Shown here: in pieces, positions 37,586 to 46,499 of the stretch
Position numbering within the stretch: the stretch's first letter is position 1
Layout: the number at the start of each line of letters is the position of its first letter
NCBI GenBank assembly: GCA_021496505.1
Contig: CP053031.1
Location: forward strand, 930,001 to 994,000
DNA: 64,000 bases
DNA from: Thermoleophilia bacterium SCSIO 60948
GTDB lineage: Bacteria > Actinomycetota > Thermoleophilia > Solirubrobacterales > 70-9
Direction: 5' to 3'
Program-made: the position numbers and the translations under genes
Notes under the pieces: model-generated
What the model saw: the letters and a program-made list of their open reading frames with translations, nothing else
Databases searched by the model: none
Told to the model about the DNA's origin: nothing

Positions 37586-38761
37586 GTGAGCGCGCTCGAC
37601 GCGGCGATCGTCGTGCTCGTCCTGGCGTTCGCGTTGCTCGGGGCGACCCGTGGGCTCGCCGCCGGAGGGTTGGCCCTGGTCGGGTTCACGGCCGGCGCCT
37701 TCGCGGGTTCGAGGATCGGGGCGCTGCTCGCCGAGAATGCTGAGGACGCGCGCATCGTGCCGGCCGTGACGCTGTTCTCGGGCCTGGTGCTAGGCGGTCT
37801 CGCGGCGGTCGTGCTCGAGCGCTTCGGACTGCGGATCCGCGGCCGCCTCGCCCGCCATCGCGCCGGACGCCTCATCGATGGGGTCGGCGGCGCCGCGCTC
37901 TTCGCCCTGCTCGCGCTGGCGATGGTGTGGGCGCTCGCCTCGGTCGCGCTGCGCGGCCCGGGGGGCGGGCCATCGAGCCCACTCGGGCGGGTTGCCGATG
38001 ATTCGCGGATCGTCGCGGCGCTCGATGATGCGCTGCCCTCGCCGGACCCGCTGCTCGAGGCGCTGCGGCGCGTCGCGCCGACGCCGACGATCGCGGGGCC
38101 CGACCCGAGCGTCGCGCCTCCGGATCCCGGCCGGATCGACGACCCGGAGATCCGTGAGGCCGCGCGCAGCGTCGTCCGCGTGACCGGCGTCGCGTGCGGG
38201 ATCGGGCTCGAGGGTTCGGGCTGGGTCGCCGGCGACGGACTCGTCGTCACGAACGCCCACGTCGTCGCGGGGCAGTCGGGAACGCTCGTCGAGAGCGTCG
38301 ACGGTCAGGCCGCCGATGCCGAAGTCGTCGCCTACGAGCCCGAGAACGACCTCGCGGTGCTGTCGGTGCCGGACCTCGACCTGCCCGCGCTCGAGCTCGA
38401 CCTCGAGCCGACCCGCGGCGACTCCGGTGCGGTCGCGGGCTTCCCCGAGAACGGTCCGCTGACGCTCGTCCCGGCGCGGCTCGGGACCACGGCCGAGGTG
38501 TCGAGCCAGGACTCCTACGGCCGCGGACCGATCGACCGCCGGATGACGGCGTTTCGGGCCGAGGTCCGCTCGGGCAACTCCGGCGGCCCGGTGATCGACG
38601 GCGAGGGCAGGGTGATGGCGACCGTGTTCGCGGCGAGCGAGAGCGCCGGACCGCCGAGCGGGCTCGGTGTCCCCAACGACGTGGTCGCCGACCGGCTCGG
38701 CGGTCGTCTCGAGCCGACGCAGCCAGGCCGGTGTGGCACGTCAGCTACTCTCGGTGGGTGA
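37586..38761 (+). CDS. MarP-like membrane serine protease (CvpA-type membrane domain)
   Basis: A 391-residue protease with four membrane helices in residues 4-120 (CvpA/colicin V type) and a periplasmic trypsin-like domain. The triad is His225 (VVTNAHVVAG), Asp255 (EPENDLAVLS) and Ser332 (SGNSGGPVID). Cys204 and Cys383 are placed like the pair that forms the activity-linked disulfide in Mycobacterium tuberculosis MarP, which protects cells in acid and stress by processing a wall hydrolase. GTG 37586; the stop overlaps the start of the HxlR gene as GTGA. Confidence 0.92.
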   Translation: MSALDAAIVVLVLAFALLGATRGLAAGGLALVGFTAGAFAGSRIGALLAENAEDARIVPAVTLFSGLVLGGLAAVVLERFGLRIRGRLARHRAGRLIDGVGGAALFALLALAMVWALASVALRGPGGGPSSPLGRVADDSRIVAALDDALPSPDPLLEALRRVAPTPTIAGPDPSVAPPDPGRIDDPEIREAARSVVRVTGVACGIGLEGSGWVAGDGLVVTNAHVVAGQSGTLVESVDGQAADAEVVAYEPENDLAVLSVPDLDLPALELDLEPTRGDSGAVAGFPENGPLTLVPARLGTTAEVSSQDSYGRGPIDRRMTAFRAEVRSGNSGGPVIDGEGRVMATVFAASESAGPPSGLGVPNDVVADRLGGRLEPTQPGRCGTSATLGG

Positions 38762-39117
38762 GTGAGGCGACCTCGCAGGGAGCGGTCGCCGGTCAGGCGC
38801 GGCCTGCGCCGGAGCCGGTGTGTCCCGCCTTTCACGCCGCCATAGAGATGATCGGCCGTCGCTGGACCGGCGCGATCCTCTGGGCTCTGATCGACCGTCC
38901 GCTCTACTTCTCGGAGCTCAGCTCGAGCGTGCCGGGGCTGTCGGACAGGCTGCTCTCGGCGCGGCTTCGCCAGCTCGAGTCGGAGGGGTTGATCGAGCGC
39001 TCGGTCGAGGCCGGGAGCCGCCCCCGGGTGCGCTACTCGCTGAGCGAGAAGGGCTCGGAGCTCGAGCCGTGCATGCGCGAGCTCGCCGACTGGGCACGGC
39101 GCTGGAACGAGGTCTGA
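38758..39117 (+). CDS. HxlR family transcriptional regulator
   Basis: A 119-residue winged-helix regulator. The family core is complete: CPAFHAAIEMIGRRWTGAIL with the conserved N-terminal Cys, RPLYFSELSSSVPGLSDRLL for the recognition helix, and RVRYSLSEKGSELEP for the wing. HxlR proteins often sense aldehydes or oxidants through that Cys. GTG 38758 overlaps the protease stop by 4 bases, so the two are translationally coupled, an unusual pairing that may link the regulator to envelope stress. Confidence 0.93.
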   Translation: MSEATSQGAVAGQARPAPEPVCPAFHAAIEMIGRRWTGAILWALIDRPLYFSELSSSVPGLSDRLLSARLRQLESEGLIERSVEAGSRPRVRYSLSEKGSELEPCMRELADWARRWNEV

Positions 39118-39130
39118 GCTCCCGCGCCGG

Positions 39131-39736
39131 TCACCAGCGACGTGGGTTGCCCGGGGCGATCGAGTCGCCCGCGGCGAGCCGCGCCGCCACGACCTCGCAT
39201 CGCGGCTCGGCTGTCGTGCTCCTGAAGCGATCGAGATGACCCGCCCCCAGCGCGTCGAAGGCCGCCTCGACCGCCTCGACGTAGCTGGCGAGCACGACCG
39301 CTCCCGGCGGCGGCTCCGGGAAATGGTTCTGCGGCTTCGCGGTCCACGCATAGACAGGACCCCCCGGCCGGGTCCCGTCCGCGAGTTCGACCGACTCGCC
39401 GATCTCCACCCGGTCGTACCGGATCTCGCGCCGGTCGAGGCGCTCGAGATCCCCGTGTGAGAGCTCGAGCAGGGCTCCGTTGGGTGCCTGCGGTCCCGTG
39501 CTCCCGTCGAGCCCACCCTCCTCGCGTTGCAGGTCGAGCGCGAGGCACCACGCGATCGGGACGCCGTCGAGGCGCTCGAAGCGCTTCTCGGCCCGCTCGT
39601 TGTCGCGCCCGAGCGTCCACCCGCGGCGCCAGCCGTGAAGCGCGGCCGGTAGGGGCTCGACCGCTCTGCCGAGCGTCTCCGACGCGCTCTGTGCGCTGAC
39701 CAGCGAGCCGTAGGCGAACGCCCAGGCCCGGCTCAT
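39131..39736 (-). CDS. Gamma-glutamylcyclotransferase-like protein
   Basis: A 201-residue protein opening with AFAYGSLVS, the YGS loop of the GGCT/BtrG fold, followed by GWRRGWTLGRD and a GDLERLDRREIRYDRVE segment that fits the fold's second strand pair. It may cleave gamma-glutamyl amides, but the acidic catalytic residue is not clear. Its ATG overlaps the AddA-type gene stop as ATGA, so it is the last gene of the helicase-nuclease transcript. No functional link to DNA repair is evident. Confidence 0.8.
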   Translation of the reverse strand: MSRAWAFAYGSLVSAQSASETLGRAVEPLPAALHGWRRGWTLGRDNERAEKRFERLDGVPIAWCLALDLQREEGGLDGSTGPQAPNGALLELSHGDLERLDRREIRYDRVEIGESVELADGTRPGGPVYAWTAKPQNHFPEPPPGAVVLASYVEAVEAAFDALGAGHLDRFRSTTAEPRCEVVAARLAAGDSIAPGNPRRW

Positions 39737-42700
39737 GCCGCCACCCCTGAGCTCGGCAGGTCGGGGATCTCCTCATACGAGCACAGGGCGGCCCGCGCCG
39801 GGCAGTCGGCGCAGAGCGCGGCATGGGGGGTCGGCGTGACCTCGAACTCGCCGGCGCCGATTCGCCCGAGGCTCGCCTCGATCCTGCGCTCGGCGGCGTC
39901 GAGCTCGTCGGGCCCGAGCTCGAGGCTCACCGGCTCGCCCGGCCGCTCGAGGAAGACGTAGGCGGTCTCGACGCGATCGGCGCCCGAGGCGGCGCGCGCC
40001 GCGAGCGCGTAGAGCTCGCGCTGGATTCCGTAGCGATCGACGAGTGCGCCGAGCCCGTGGGAGCCGACCCGGTCGGTCTTGTAGTCGACGACGAGAGGGA
40101 CGTCTCCCAGCACGAGGAGGTCGATCGTGCCACGGACGACCGTGCGACCGATCGGGAGCAGGAACGACACCTCGGCCCGCTGCTCGCGGCCCGCGAGCGA
40201 TCGTGCCAGCGGAGCCTCCAGCCACCCGGAGACCATCATCGCGGCGCGCTCGATGCGCTCCGCCGAGGGCTCGACGCCCTCGCCGGCGAGCGCCGCGGCG
40301 ATCTCGTCCGTCCCGGGCGCACGCCAGTCCGTCGCGGCGCTCGCCTCGAGCAGCCCGTGCACGGCGGTCCCGAAGCCGCGCGCGCCGCCCGGACCGCCGG
40401 CACCGCCCGGCTCGCGCGGGGCGAGCCCGACGATGCGCTCGGCCCAGAAGCGATAACCGCAGCGCTCGTAGGCGGCGAGCGAGGAGGGCGAGAGGTGTCC
40501 AGCGCCGCCGCCGGCTCGCGTCGCCACCTCCAGGACCCTGCCGTCGTAGCTCGCCGGCTCGATGGTCGCCGGAACGCCGGCCGGCTCCGGCCGCGGGCGC
40601 GCGCCGGATGCTTCCGCCTCGGGGACTGCCGGGGGTGTGTTCACGGCGACCTCGACCCGCGCGCTCGTCAGCGGGGCCACACCCCCGAGCCCGGGACGAA
40701 GCTCGGCCGGCCTGATCTCGATCGGCCCGCTCTCGGGCTCGGGCCCGAGTCCCAGGGCGCGCATGAAGCGCTCGCTGACCGGCGCGCTGAGCGCCGTCTC
40801 CGAGCTCGCGCGACCGAGCCGGGAGGGCTTGAACCCGCCGCTCAGGATCAGCCTTTGCTCGGCACGCGTGGCCGCGACGTAGGCGAGCCGTCGCGATTCC
40901 TCGGAGTCCGCCGCCGCGGCGCGCTCCGCGAGCTCGTCGAACCCGAACGCGCCGACCGCCTTCGTCCCGAACCTCGACAGCCGCAGCCCGACCCTGGGCT
41001 CGCCCGCCGGGCGCCGCTCGACCCGGGCACCCGGGCCGCGCCCGGGCGGCAGGAGCGCGCGCCCGAGCTCGGCCACCGCTACGGTGTGGAACTCGAGGCC
41101 CTTGGCGGTGTGCGCGGTCATGACCCGGACTCCGTCGTGCCGCTCGGCCGCCGTCGCGGCCTCGCCCTCGCGCGCGACGTCCGCGCTCGCTGCGAGCTGG
41201 GCGAGAAGGCCGCGCAGATCGCGCCCCTCGGCGGCCTCGAAGTCGCGAGCGATCCGCATCAGCTTGCGGACGTTCGCGAACCGCCGCTCGCCGCGATCCA
41301 TCCCGAGGACGGCGAGGTCGTAGCCGGTGTCCGTGACCGTCCGGTCGACCAGCTCGTCCAGCGGAACGATCGGCGCGAGATCGCGCAGTCGCTCGATCGA
41401 GTCGTGGAGCGCCAGGATCCGCTCGCGCTCGTCGTCGGCGATCGCCGCCAGCCGCGCCGCCGCGAGCTCAGCCGCGTCGGTCGGCTCGTGCCGGCCTCCA
41501 CCCGCGAGCCGGCGCACGAGCGGCCACAGGCGCCCCGTGCCACCCTCGCGGCGCGCCGCGGCCAGAAGCCACAGCGTCTCCGGGCGCACCCCGCAGGCCG
41601 GCGAGGCGAGGGCGCCGAGCAGCGCCGCGTCGTCGAGCGGGTTCGCGATCGTCGCGAGCAGACGCCGGACGTCATCGACCTGCTGCGCCGACCAGAAGCC
41701 GCGGCCGCCGACGACGTAGGGGCGAAGGCCCGCGGCCTCGAGCGCGTCCTCGTAGGCGACGACGTGCGTGTAGGCGCGCAAGAGCACGACGATCGAACCG
41801 CGGTCGGTTCCCTGCTTCACGAGCTCGGCGAGCCGGCCCGCGAGGAACCGTGCCTCGGCGACCCGCGCCGGGCTCGACGGGTAGTCGCCGGGGATCGCGG
41901 GGCCCGCGAGCTCCCAGTCGCTCGTCTCGGGGGTGAGGAGGAGTTCGACCGCCGGCTCCTCCGATCGCCGCGGTGGCGGGGCGGGGGAGGGGTCGAGGAG
42001 TGAGAGCTGGGGGTCCGGGGCCGAGTCGGGCTCCGGGTGCTCCTCCGGCCCGGCCTCGTGCCCGTCCCCGGGCTGCGCCGCCGTCGAGGCCCCGACCGTG
42101 AGCGGTACGAAGCCGTCGAGCATCGCCTCGCCGAGCGCGTTGACGGCGGCGACGATCGCAGCGGTCGAGCGGAAATTGCCCCGCAGCCCGATCACGGTCG
42201 CCGAGGCGTCCTCACGCGCCCGCTCGCGCTCGGCGCGGAATGCCTCGACGTCGGCCCCGCGGAAGCCATAGATCGACTGGAATTCGTCGCCGACCCGGAA
42301 GACCGCCGTCTCGGGGCCGCGGATCAGCTCGACGAGCCTGACCTGGAGCGGGTTCGTGTCCTGGAACTCGTCGACGAGGATGTGGCGCAGGCGCTCCCCG
42401 AGTGCTCCGGCGACGTCCGGGCGCGTCTCGAGCAACTCGATCGCCCGCAGCTGGAGGTCCTCGAAGTCGAGGCCGGAGCGCTCGGCCTTGACCTCGTCGA
42501 GACGCCGCGCGTAGATCTCGACGAGTCGGGCGAGGAGGGCATGCAGCCCGAGCGCGGCGTGGTCGGCGAGCGCCCCGCGAAGCGCGTCGAAGGCGCTGCG
42601 AAAGTCCTCGCAGCACGGTCCGAGAAACGCCGCCGCCTTCGTCTTCAGCATCAGGTCGGCGATCTCGCCCTCGGTGGGCGCCGGGCCCAGGGCGGCGGCC

Positions 42701-43437
42701 GAGGCGAGTCGTTCACGCGACTCGGCCGCCCGCTTTCCCTTCGCCTCGGCGGTCTCGGCGAGCGCCTCCGTCGCGGCCTCGCGCAGCCTCGATGCCGCTT
42801 CGGCGACGTCGGCCGGCGTCGCAGGCTCGAGGCGTGGCTCGCGCCCGAGCGCGCGGAGCTCGTCGTGGATCGTCCTCACCATCGATGCGAGCTCGGAGAC
42901 CCGCGTCGCGGCGACGATCTCGGCCGCGTCCTCGACGCTCTCGGATCGCAGCAGCTCGTCCAGGGCGGTCTCGAACGCCTCGCGGCCGAGACGCGTCGAC
43001 TCCTGCTCGGAGAGCACGCGGAACCCGGGATCGAGCCCGAGTGCGAACGGGTGCGATGCGATCAGGCGCCGGCAGAAACCGTGGATCGTCGAGACCCAGG
43101 CCTCGTCGGCGCTCGCGGCGAGCTCGGCCGCGAGCGCCGAGGCCTCCGCGTCGCCCGCCGCCGCCGAGCTCCTCGCCCGGCGCTCGAGCTCACCGATCAC
43201 CCGCTCGCGGAGCTCGCCCGCGGCACGCTCGGTGAACGTGAACGCGACGATCGGCTCGAGGCTCCCGAGCTCGATCGCGGCGTCGCAGTAGCGCTCGACG
43301 AGGACGCGGGTCTTGCCGCTTCCGGCGCCCGCCTCCAGCAGGACGTCGCGCCCGCGCGCGGTCGTCGCCGCGGCCTGCTCCGGCGTCGGCGCCGGGCGCT
43401 CGCTCGCGCTCGGCCCGTCCGTCGCCGCGGCGCTCAG
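39733..43437 (-). CDS. AddA-type helicase-nuclease (UvrD/REP superfamily), probable CTG start
   Basis: A protein of about 1234 residues with a UvrD-like motor and a C-terminal RecB-type nuclease, acting on double-strand ends in recombination repair. Motor motifs: Walker A EAGAGSGKT (Lys42), VDEFQDTNP, DEFQSIYGFRGAD, GNFRSTAAIV, TAHTAKGLEFH and YVAATRAEQRL. The nuclease has GTIDLLVLG and VVDYKTD. A Cys before the nuclease (YERCGYRFW) and three at the end (CADC, then ALC) could hold an iron-sulfur cluster. No ATG, GTG or TTG lies near the upstream gene's stop. CTG 43437 overlaps that stop as CTGA with AGGAGAGG before it. The alternative GTG 43542 would overlap the upstream gene by 109 bases. 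Confidence 0.88.
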   Translation of the reverse strand: MSAAATDGPSASERPAPTPEQAAATTARGRDVLLEAGAGSGKTRVLVERYCDAAIELGSLEPIVAFTFTERAAGELRERVIGELERRARSSAAAGDAEASALAAELAASADEAWVSTIHGFCRRLIASHPFALGLDPGFRVLSEQESTRLGREAFETALDELLRSESVEDAAEIVAATRVSELASMVRTIHDELRALGREPRLEPATPADVAEAASRLREAATEALAETAEAKGKRAAESRERLASAAALGPAPTEGEIADLMLKTKAAAFLGPCCEDFRSAFDALRGALADHAALGLHALLARLVEIYARRLDEVKAERSGLDFEDLQLRAIELLETRPDVAGALGERLRHILVDEFQDTNPLQVRLVELIRGPETAVFRVGDEFQSIYGFRGADVEAFRAERERAREDASATVIGLRGNFRSTAAIVAAVNALGEAMLDGFVPLTVGASTAAQPGDGHEAGPEEHPEPDSAPDPQLSLLDPSPAPPPRRSEEPAVELLLTPETSDWELAGPAIPGDYPSSPARVAEARFLAGRLAELVKQGTDRGSIVVLLRAYTHVVAYEDALEAAGLRPYVVGGRGFWSAQQVDDVRRLLATIANPLDDAALLGALASPACGVRPETLWLLAAARREGGTGRLWPLVRRLAGGGRHEPTDAAELAAARLAAIADDERERILALHDSIERLRDLAPIVPLDELVDRTVTDTGYDLAVLGMDRGERRFANVRKLMRIARDFEAAEGRDLRGLLAQLAASADVAREGEAATAAERHDGVRVMTAHTAKGLEFHTVAVAELGRALLPPGRGPGARVERRPAGEPRVGLRLSRFGTKAVGAFGFDELAERAAAADSEESRRLAYVAATRAEQRLILSGGFKPSRLGRASSETALSAPVSERFMRALGLGPEPESGPIEIRPAELRPGLGGVAPLTSARVEVAVNTPPAVPEAEASGARPRPEPAGVPATIEPASYDGRVLEVATRAGGGAGHLSPSSLAAYERCGYRFWAERIVGLAPREPGGAGGPGGARGFGTAVHGLLEASAATDWRAPGTDEIAAALAGEGVEPSAERIERAAMMVSGWLEAPLARSLAGREQRAEVSFLLPIGRTVVRGTIDLLVLGDVPLVVDYKTDRVGSHGLGALVDRYGIQRELYALAARAASGADRVETAYVFLERPGEPVSLELGPDELDAAERRIEASLGRIGAGEFEVTPTPHAALCADCPARAALCSYEEIPDLPSSGVAA

Positions 43438-46400
43438 AACGCCCTCTCCTGCCGCGGCTCGTCGGGGTCCTCGTCGATCAGCTCCGCGATCCGCGCCCGC
43501 TGACGGCGGCAGATCGGGGCGTGCTCGCAGTAACTCGGGCACGTGTCGTGGCGCGGCTCGGGCCGGACGCGGCCGGAGCGCATGCCGGCCACGACGCCGG
43601 CGGCCTCGCGCTCGGCGGCGGCGAGCAGATCGCGCAGCTCCGCCGGGTCGATCACGTCAGTCGAGACCAGCGCGAGGCCGTCGGTCGCGGGCTCGGCGTC
43701 GCCGCCGGCGACGATGCCGCGCGGGCGCCGGTCGCCCGTGGCCGCCAACGGCTCGTAGACGCCGCCGAGCGGCGCGATGTCCCAGAGGCGCTCGAGCGCG
43801 AGCGAGTAGAGCTGGAGCTGGAGCTTGCCGTCGTCCTCGATCTGCGCTCGCCCGGCCACCTTCGCGCCCGTCTTGTAGTCGCGCACGAGGCCGGACCCGT
43901 CGGCGGCGCGGTCGACCCGGTCGATCTTCCCGTGCAGGGTGAGGCCGTCGAGCTCGAGCGGCGGGCGCGCGTCGCCCGGGCCCTCGCCGAACGCGGCCTC
44001 GATCAGCTCGGGGTCGGGTCGCAGCGGCGACGGGTTGGCCGCCTCGTTTCGGAGCGCGTTGACGACGAGCGCCAGGGTCCGTGCCCGCGAGACCCGCCCG
44101 CGAACGTCCTCGCCGGCGAGGCCGAACCCGGCCGCGAGCTCGAGGGTCAGCTCCCGCGCGCGAGCGACCCAGGCGCCGACGGTGTCGGAGCGCGGGGCGG
44201 CGCCCGCGGGCGGCTCGCGGTAGAGGCGCTCGAGAACGCCGTGGACCAGTGATCCCTGGACGAGCGGCTCGGGATCGGGCTCGAGATCCCTCGGGCGCAG
44301 CTCGTGGCCGACGAACCAGCGGAACGAGCAGGTCGCGTAGTCCTCGAGCGTCGAGGCGCCGAACAGGCGCCGCGCGGCCAGTTCCTCGAGCGCCTCGGAC
44401 GGCGCGACGTCGTGCTTGACGTCGCGCTCGCGCGCCGCCCGCGCGCGGGCGAGGCGAAGCGCGAGCTCGCTCCCGGTCGCCGGTTCGAGGTGGCGCGTCG
44501 CGAGCGAGCGAGCCAGTTCGTCGGGGCCCGGGGCCTCGTCCGGCTCGAAGCTGACCTCGGCGAGATCGCGTCGGCGCGCGGCGCTCCCGAGGACGGCCTC
44601 TCCGCCGTCGAGCAGCGCGAGGACCTCGTCGGCGAACGGCGAGCGGTTGACCGCGACCCCCTCGTCGTCGGCGACCCGCCACGAGAATCGGATCCGGTGG
44701 CTCGCGCGTGACAGGCAGCTCCAGAACAGATAGCGCTCCTCGTCGAGCCGCTCGGCGCGGGGTGGCAGCCCGCAGAGGGCACGCGACGCGTCACCGAGCA
44801 GCGGGTCGGGGCTCGACGCGCGGGGGAAGTCGCCCTCCTCCAGATCGGCGACGACGAGCGTTCGCACCCGGCGGGCCCGGACCCGGTACGGGTCGGTGAT
44901 CCGCACCGCTCGCTCGCTCGACCCGCGATGCAGCGGGAGCTGCGCGGCCTCGAGCTCGGCCAGCGCGTCGGCGGCGAGCTCCGCCCCGGTGTCGCCGAGC
45001 GCGACGGCGACACCCACCAGCTCGTCGAGGAGCCCGACGGCGAGCTCGCCCGCTCGCAACTCCAGCTCGAGCCTGCGTCCGGAGCTGCGGGCCTCGCGCC
45101 GGCGCGGGCGCTCGGCCAGTCCCCGCGCCGCGCGGGACAGTGCGCGCAGCAGGGCGACGCCGTCGTCGGCGGCGATCGACTCGCGCAGGTCGCCTAGCTC
45201 GAACAACTCGCGCCCGTCCCAGAGCTCCTCCGCCTCCGCCGCGCTCTCGGTGCCGAGCCGCCGGACCTGGCGCTCGAGGCGGTCGACCGCTCCGCGCGGC
45301 GCGACGCCCGGCGCCCGGAGGAAGCCGATCAGGTCCGAGGCCGCTCCCCCGTTGGCCGCGCGCAGCAGCGAGCACAGGCCGCGTCCGGTGGCCGTCGACT
45401 CGAACCCGACGTCCGCCTCGATCGCGGCCCCGACCCCGAAGCGCTCGAAGACCGATTCCCAGAGCGCGGCGTGGCGTCCGGGGTCACGAAGGACGATCGC
45501 GATCTCTCCCGGATCCTCGCCGTCGGCGATCTCCCGCGCCACCTCGGCTCCGGCGAGCTCGATCGCGCCGCGACGGCCCGCCGCGAGCAGGAAGCCGACG
45601 CCCGGGTCGCAGGGCGCCCGCGTCGCCGGCTCGGCGAATCCGCGCTCGAGGTGGTGCAGGGCGGGACTCGACGTGTTGTCCGGATCGGCCTCGAGCTCCG
45701 CCAATACGCCGGCACCGCGCTCGAGCAGCTCGCCGAGGAGCCGCGCCCGCGCCCTGCCCGCGACCCGGTCCTCGTAGGTGAGCGACACGATCACCTCGCT
45801 CGCCTCGGCGAGCGCCGTCAGCAGGTCGATCTGCAGCGGGTCGAGGTCGTCGAATCCGAGCAGCGCGACGGGGCGGCCGCCCCACGCGCTCGCGTCGAGC
45901 TGGAGACGCTCGAGGGCGCGAGCGATCCGCTCGCGAGGCCCGGCGAGTCCGGCGCGGTCCAAGCCCTCGGCGAGCGCGAAGGCGATCCGCGCCAGATCGC
46001 CGAGGACGCCCGGTTGCTCGGAACCGGGCGCTCGCGCGGCGAGCTCGCGAGCGCCCGTTCCCGCCCGGGCCAGCTCGAGCATGAGGCGGTCGACCTCGGC
46101 CAGGAACCCCGGTCGCTCGGCCGACGCCGCCAGCGGACCGAGCCGCGTCTCGCGGATCGCGCGGCGAAGGATCTGACGGCGCTCGACCGCGCCCGCGCTG
46201 CGAGCCCGCGACCCACCGAGGCGACGCGCGAGCTCCGCCTCGAGCCCGGCGAAGGTGGTCACGGTCACGCCGAGGGCGGCGTCGCGCCTCGCGAGCTCGG
46301 TCTCGACCCGCTCGACGTCGTCGCTCGTCGGCACGACGACGAGCGGCGCGGCGGTCGCCCACGCTTCGACACGCCGCAGCAGAGCGCCGGTGCGGCCCGA

Positions 46401-46445
46401 GCTCGGTGGCCCGATGATCAGCCCGAGGGACACCTCACCAAACAT
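43434..46445 (-). CDS. AddB-type helicase-nuclease subunit with degenerate Walker A
   Basis: A 1003-residue partner of the AddA-type protein. The N-terminal motif is IIGPPSSGRT: the invariant lysine of Walker A is Arg18, so ATP hydrolysis by this subunit is doubtful. The body is UvrD-like without clear motifs. The C-terminal nuclease is intact (LHGKIDRVD, LVRDYKTG). A Cys in ATCSFRWFVGHELRPRD plus CPSYCEHAPIC at the end form the iron-staple cysteines of AddB nucleases. ATG 46445 begins directly before the P-loop, with GAGGG upstream. It overlaps the AddA-type gene in CTGA; the two form an operon. Confidence 0.88.
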   Translation of the reverse strand: MFGEVSLGLIIGPPSSGRTGALLRRVEAWATAAPLVVVPTSDDVERVETELARRDAALGVTVTTFAGLEAELARRLGGSRARSAGAVERRQILRRAIRETRLGPLAASAERPGFLAEVDRLMLELARAGTGARELAARAPGSEQPGVLGDLARIAFALAEGLDRAGLAGPRERIARALERLQLDASAWGGRPVALLGFDDLDPLQIDLLTALAEASEVIVSLTYEDRVAGRARARLLGELLERGAGVLAELEADPDNTSSPALHHLERGFAEPATRAPCDPGVGFLLAAGRRGAIELAGAEVAREIADGEDPGEIAIVLRDPGRHAALWESVFERFGVGAAIEADVGFESTATGRGLCSLLRAANGGAASDLIGFLRAPGVAPRGAVDRLERQVRRLGTESAAEAEELWDGRELFELGDLRESIAADDGVALLRALSRAARGLAERPRRREARSSGRRLELELRAGELAVGLLDELVGVAVALGDTGAELAADALAELEAAQLPLHRGSSERAVRITDPYRVRARRVRTLVVADLEEGDFPRASSPDPLLGDASRALCGLPPRAERLDEERYLFWSCLSRASHRIRFSWRVADDEGVAVNRSPFADEVLALLDGGEAVLGSAARRRDLAEVSFEPDEAPGPDELARSLATRHLEPATGSELALRLARARAARERDVKHDVAPSEALEELAARRLFGASTLEDYATCSFRWFVGHELRPRDLEPDPEPLVQGSLVHGVLERLYREPPAGAAPRSDTVGAWVARARELTLELAAGFGLAGEDVRGRVSRARTLALVVNALRNEAANPSPLRPDPELIEAAFGEGPGDARPPLELDGLTLHGKIDRVDRAADGSGLVRDYKTGAKVAGRAQIEDDGKLQLQLYSLALERLWDIAPLGGVYEPLAATGDRRPRGIVAGGDAEPATDGLALVSTDVIDPAELRDLLAAAEREAAGVVAGMRSGRVRPEPRHDTCPSYCEHAPICRRQRARIAELIDEDPDEPRQERAF
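43443..43450 (-). promoter_or_regulatory. Shine-Dalgarno site pointing to a CTG start
   Basis: On the minus strand AGGAGAGG lies 5 bases before CTG 43437, inside the last codons of the AddB-type gene. It is one of the best ribosome-binding sites in the window and has no ATG, GTG or TTG behind it in the AddA frame. Confidence 0.6.
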
Positions 46446-46487
46446 AGGTCGGCCCTCGGCCGCTCTTTTTCCGTCGGGCGGCGGTTC

Positions 46488-46493
46488 TACATT
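46488..46493 (+). promoter_or_regulatory. -10 hexamer TACATT for the divergent unknown gene
   Basis: TACATT ends 6 bases before ATG 46500, the spacing expected if transcription starts at the A of the ATG. It lies in the 54-bp spacer opposite the addB-type gene. Confidence 0.5.
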
Positions 46494-46499
46494 CGCCGC

